This document shows, piece after piece, positions 63,946-64,000 of a DNA stretch of 64,000 nt. Made by a program: the position numbers and the translations under genes. Where the stretch lies: contig NZ_CAMFLA010000010.1 in assembly GCF_945957525.1 (NCBI RefSeq), positions 91,917 through 155,916 of the forward strand, read 5' to 3'. The DNA comes from an uncultured Aquitalea sp. GTDB lineage: Bacteria > Pseudomonadota > Gammaproteobacteria > Burkholderiales > Chromobacteriaceae. How positions within the stretch are numbered: position 1 is the first letter of the stretch; every line of letters starts with the position of its first letter. The notes beneath the pieces are model-generated. The model worked only from the letters and a program-made list of their open reading frames with translations, was not told the DNA's origin and made no database searches.

Positions 63946-64000
63946 GCACCCGTAGCTCAGTTGGATAGAGTATTTGGCTACGAACCAAAGGGTCGGGCGT
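63946..64000 (+). tRNA. second tRNA-Arg (anticodon ACG), cut by the window end
   Basis: The first 55 bases of a tRNA gene identical over its whole visible length to the one at 63789, starting 2 bases after the tRNA-Glu CCA end. The T-arm and acceptor 3' end lie beyond the window. The array may continue. Confidence 0.95.

Overview
The window comes from a betaproteobacterium with moderately high GC. Gene content and order suggest the Neisseriales, most likely the Chromobacterium/Aquitalea/Vogesella side of the order; this is inference from gene families and not a phylogeny. It looks like ordinary chromosome: no insertion sequence, prophage, integrase or CRISPR array was seen, and coding density is high.

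Layout. 1-6150: an FNR/ANR-type promoter followed by ccoNOQP (cbb3 oxidase), ccoG, ccoH and a YbaY-like lipoprotein. 6160-10030 (minus): tryptophanase tnaA preceded by a tnaC leader peptide, two TPM-domain genes and lemA. 10250-19740: a POT peptide transporter; a four-gene cassette (GT83, GT2, GtrA, YdjC/NaxD-like deacetylase) that looks like a lipid A hexosamine-modification system; an RluA-type pseudouridine synthase; a hotdog thioesterase; an ABC exporter; a small HExxH protein. 19780-26100: a Cd/Zn/Pb P-type ATPase with a divergent MerR regulator, lrgAB with a divergent LysR regulator, and two small lipoproteins. 26240-41680: a TCA-cycle block, all minus except mdh: sdhCDABE, gltA, odhA, odhB, lpdA, sucC, sucD, with two small membrane-protein genes inside it, then a GntR regulator divergent from mdh.

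41790-53360: prfB with its programmed frameshift, lysS, an FKBP, an SPFH protein, two c-di-GMP enzymes, mtaD, ubiG and a FadR-type regulator. 53450-62100: folA/thyA, then flhB-flhA-flhF-flhG-fliA-motC, a set typical of polar flagellation. 62200-64000: a DnaQ-UvrC fusion and a tRNA operon Arg(ACG)-Glu(UUC)-Arg(ACG), cut by the window end.

The most unusual signal is not a gene. A 9-mer, TTGGCCGAA, usually in the form G-TTGGCCGAA-G, occurs 27 times by hand count on the two strands, where roughly half an occurrence would be expected by chance. It lies inside genes and between them, and pairs head to head to form hairpins at gene ends. This is how the DNA-uptake sequences of Neisseriaceae behave, but the word is different. 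Other points of note are the tnaC leader of the Proteus vulgaris type with a hairpin just behind it, two related ~107-bp dispersed elements with inverted ends, an FlhG without the P-loop lysine, and a MotC with no MotD beside it.
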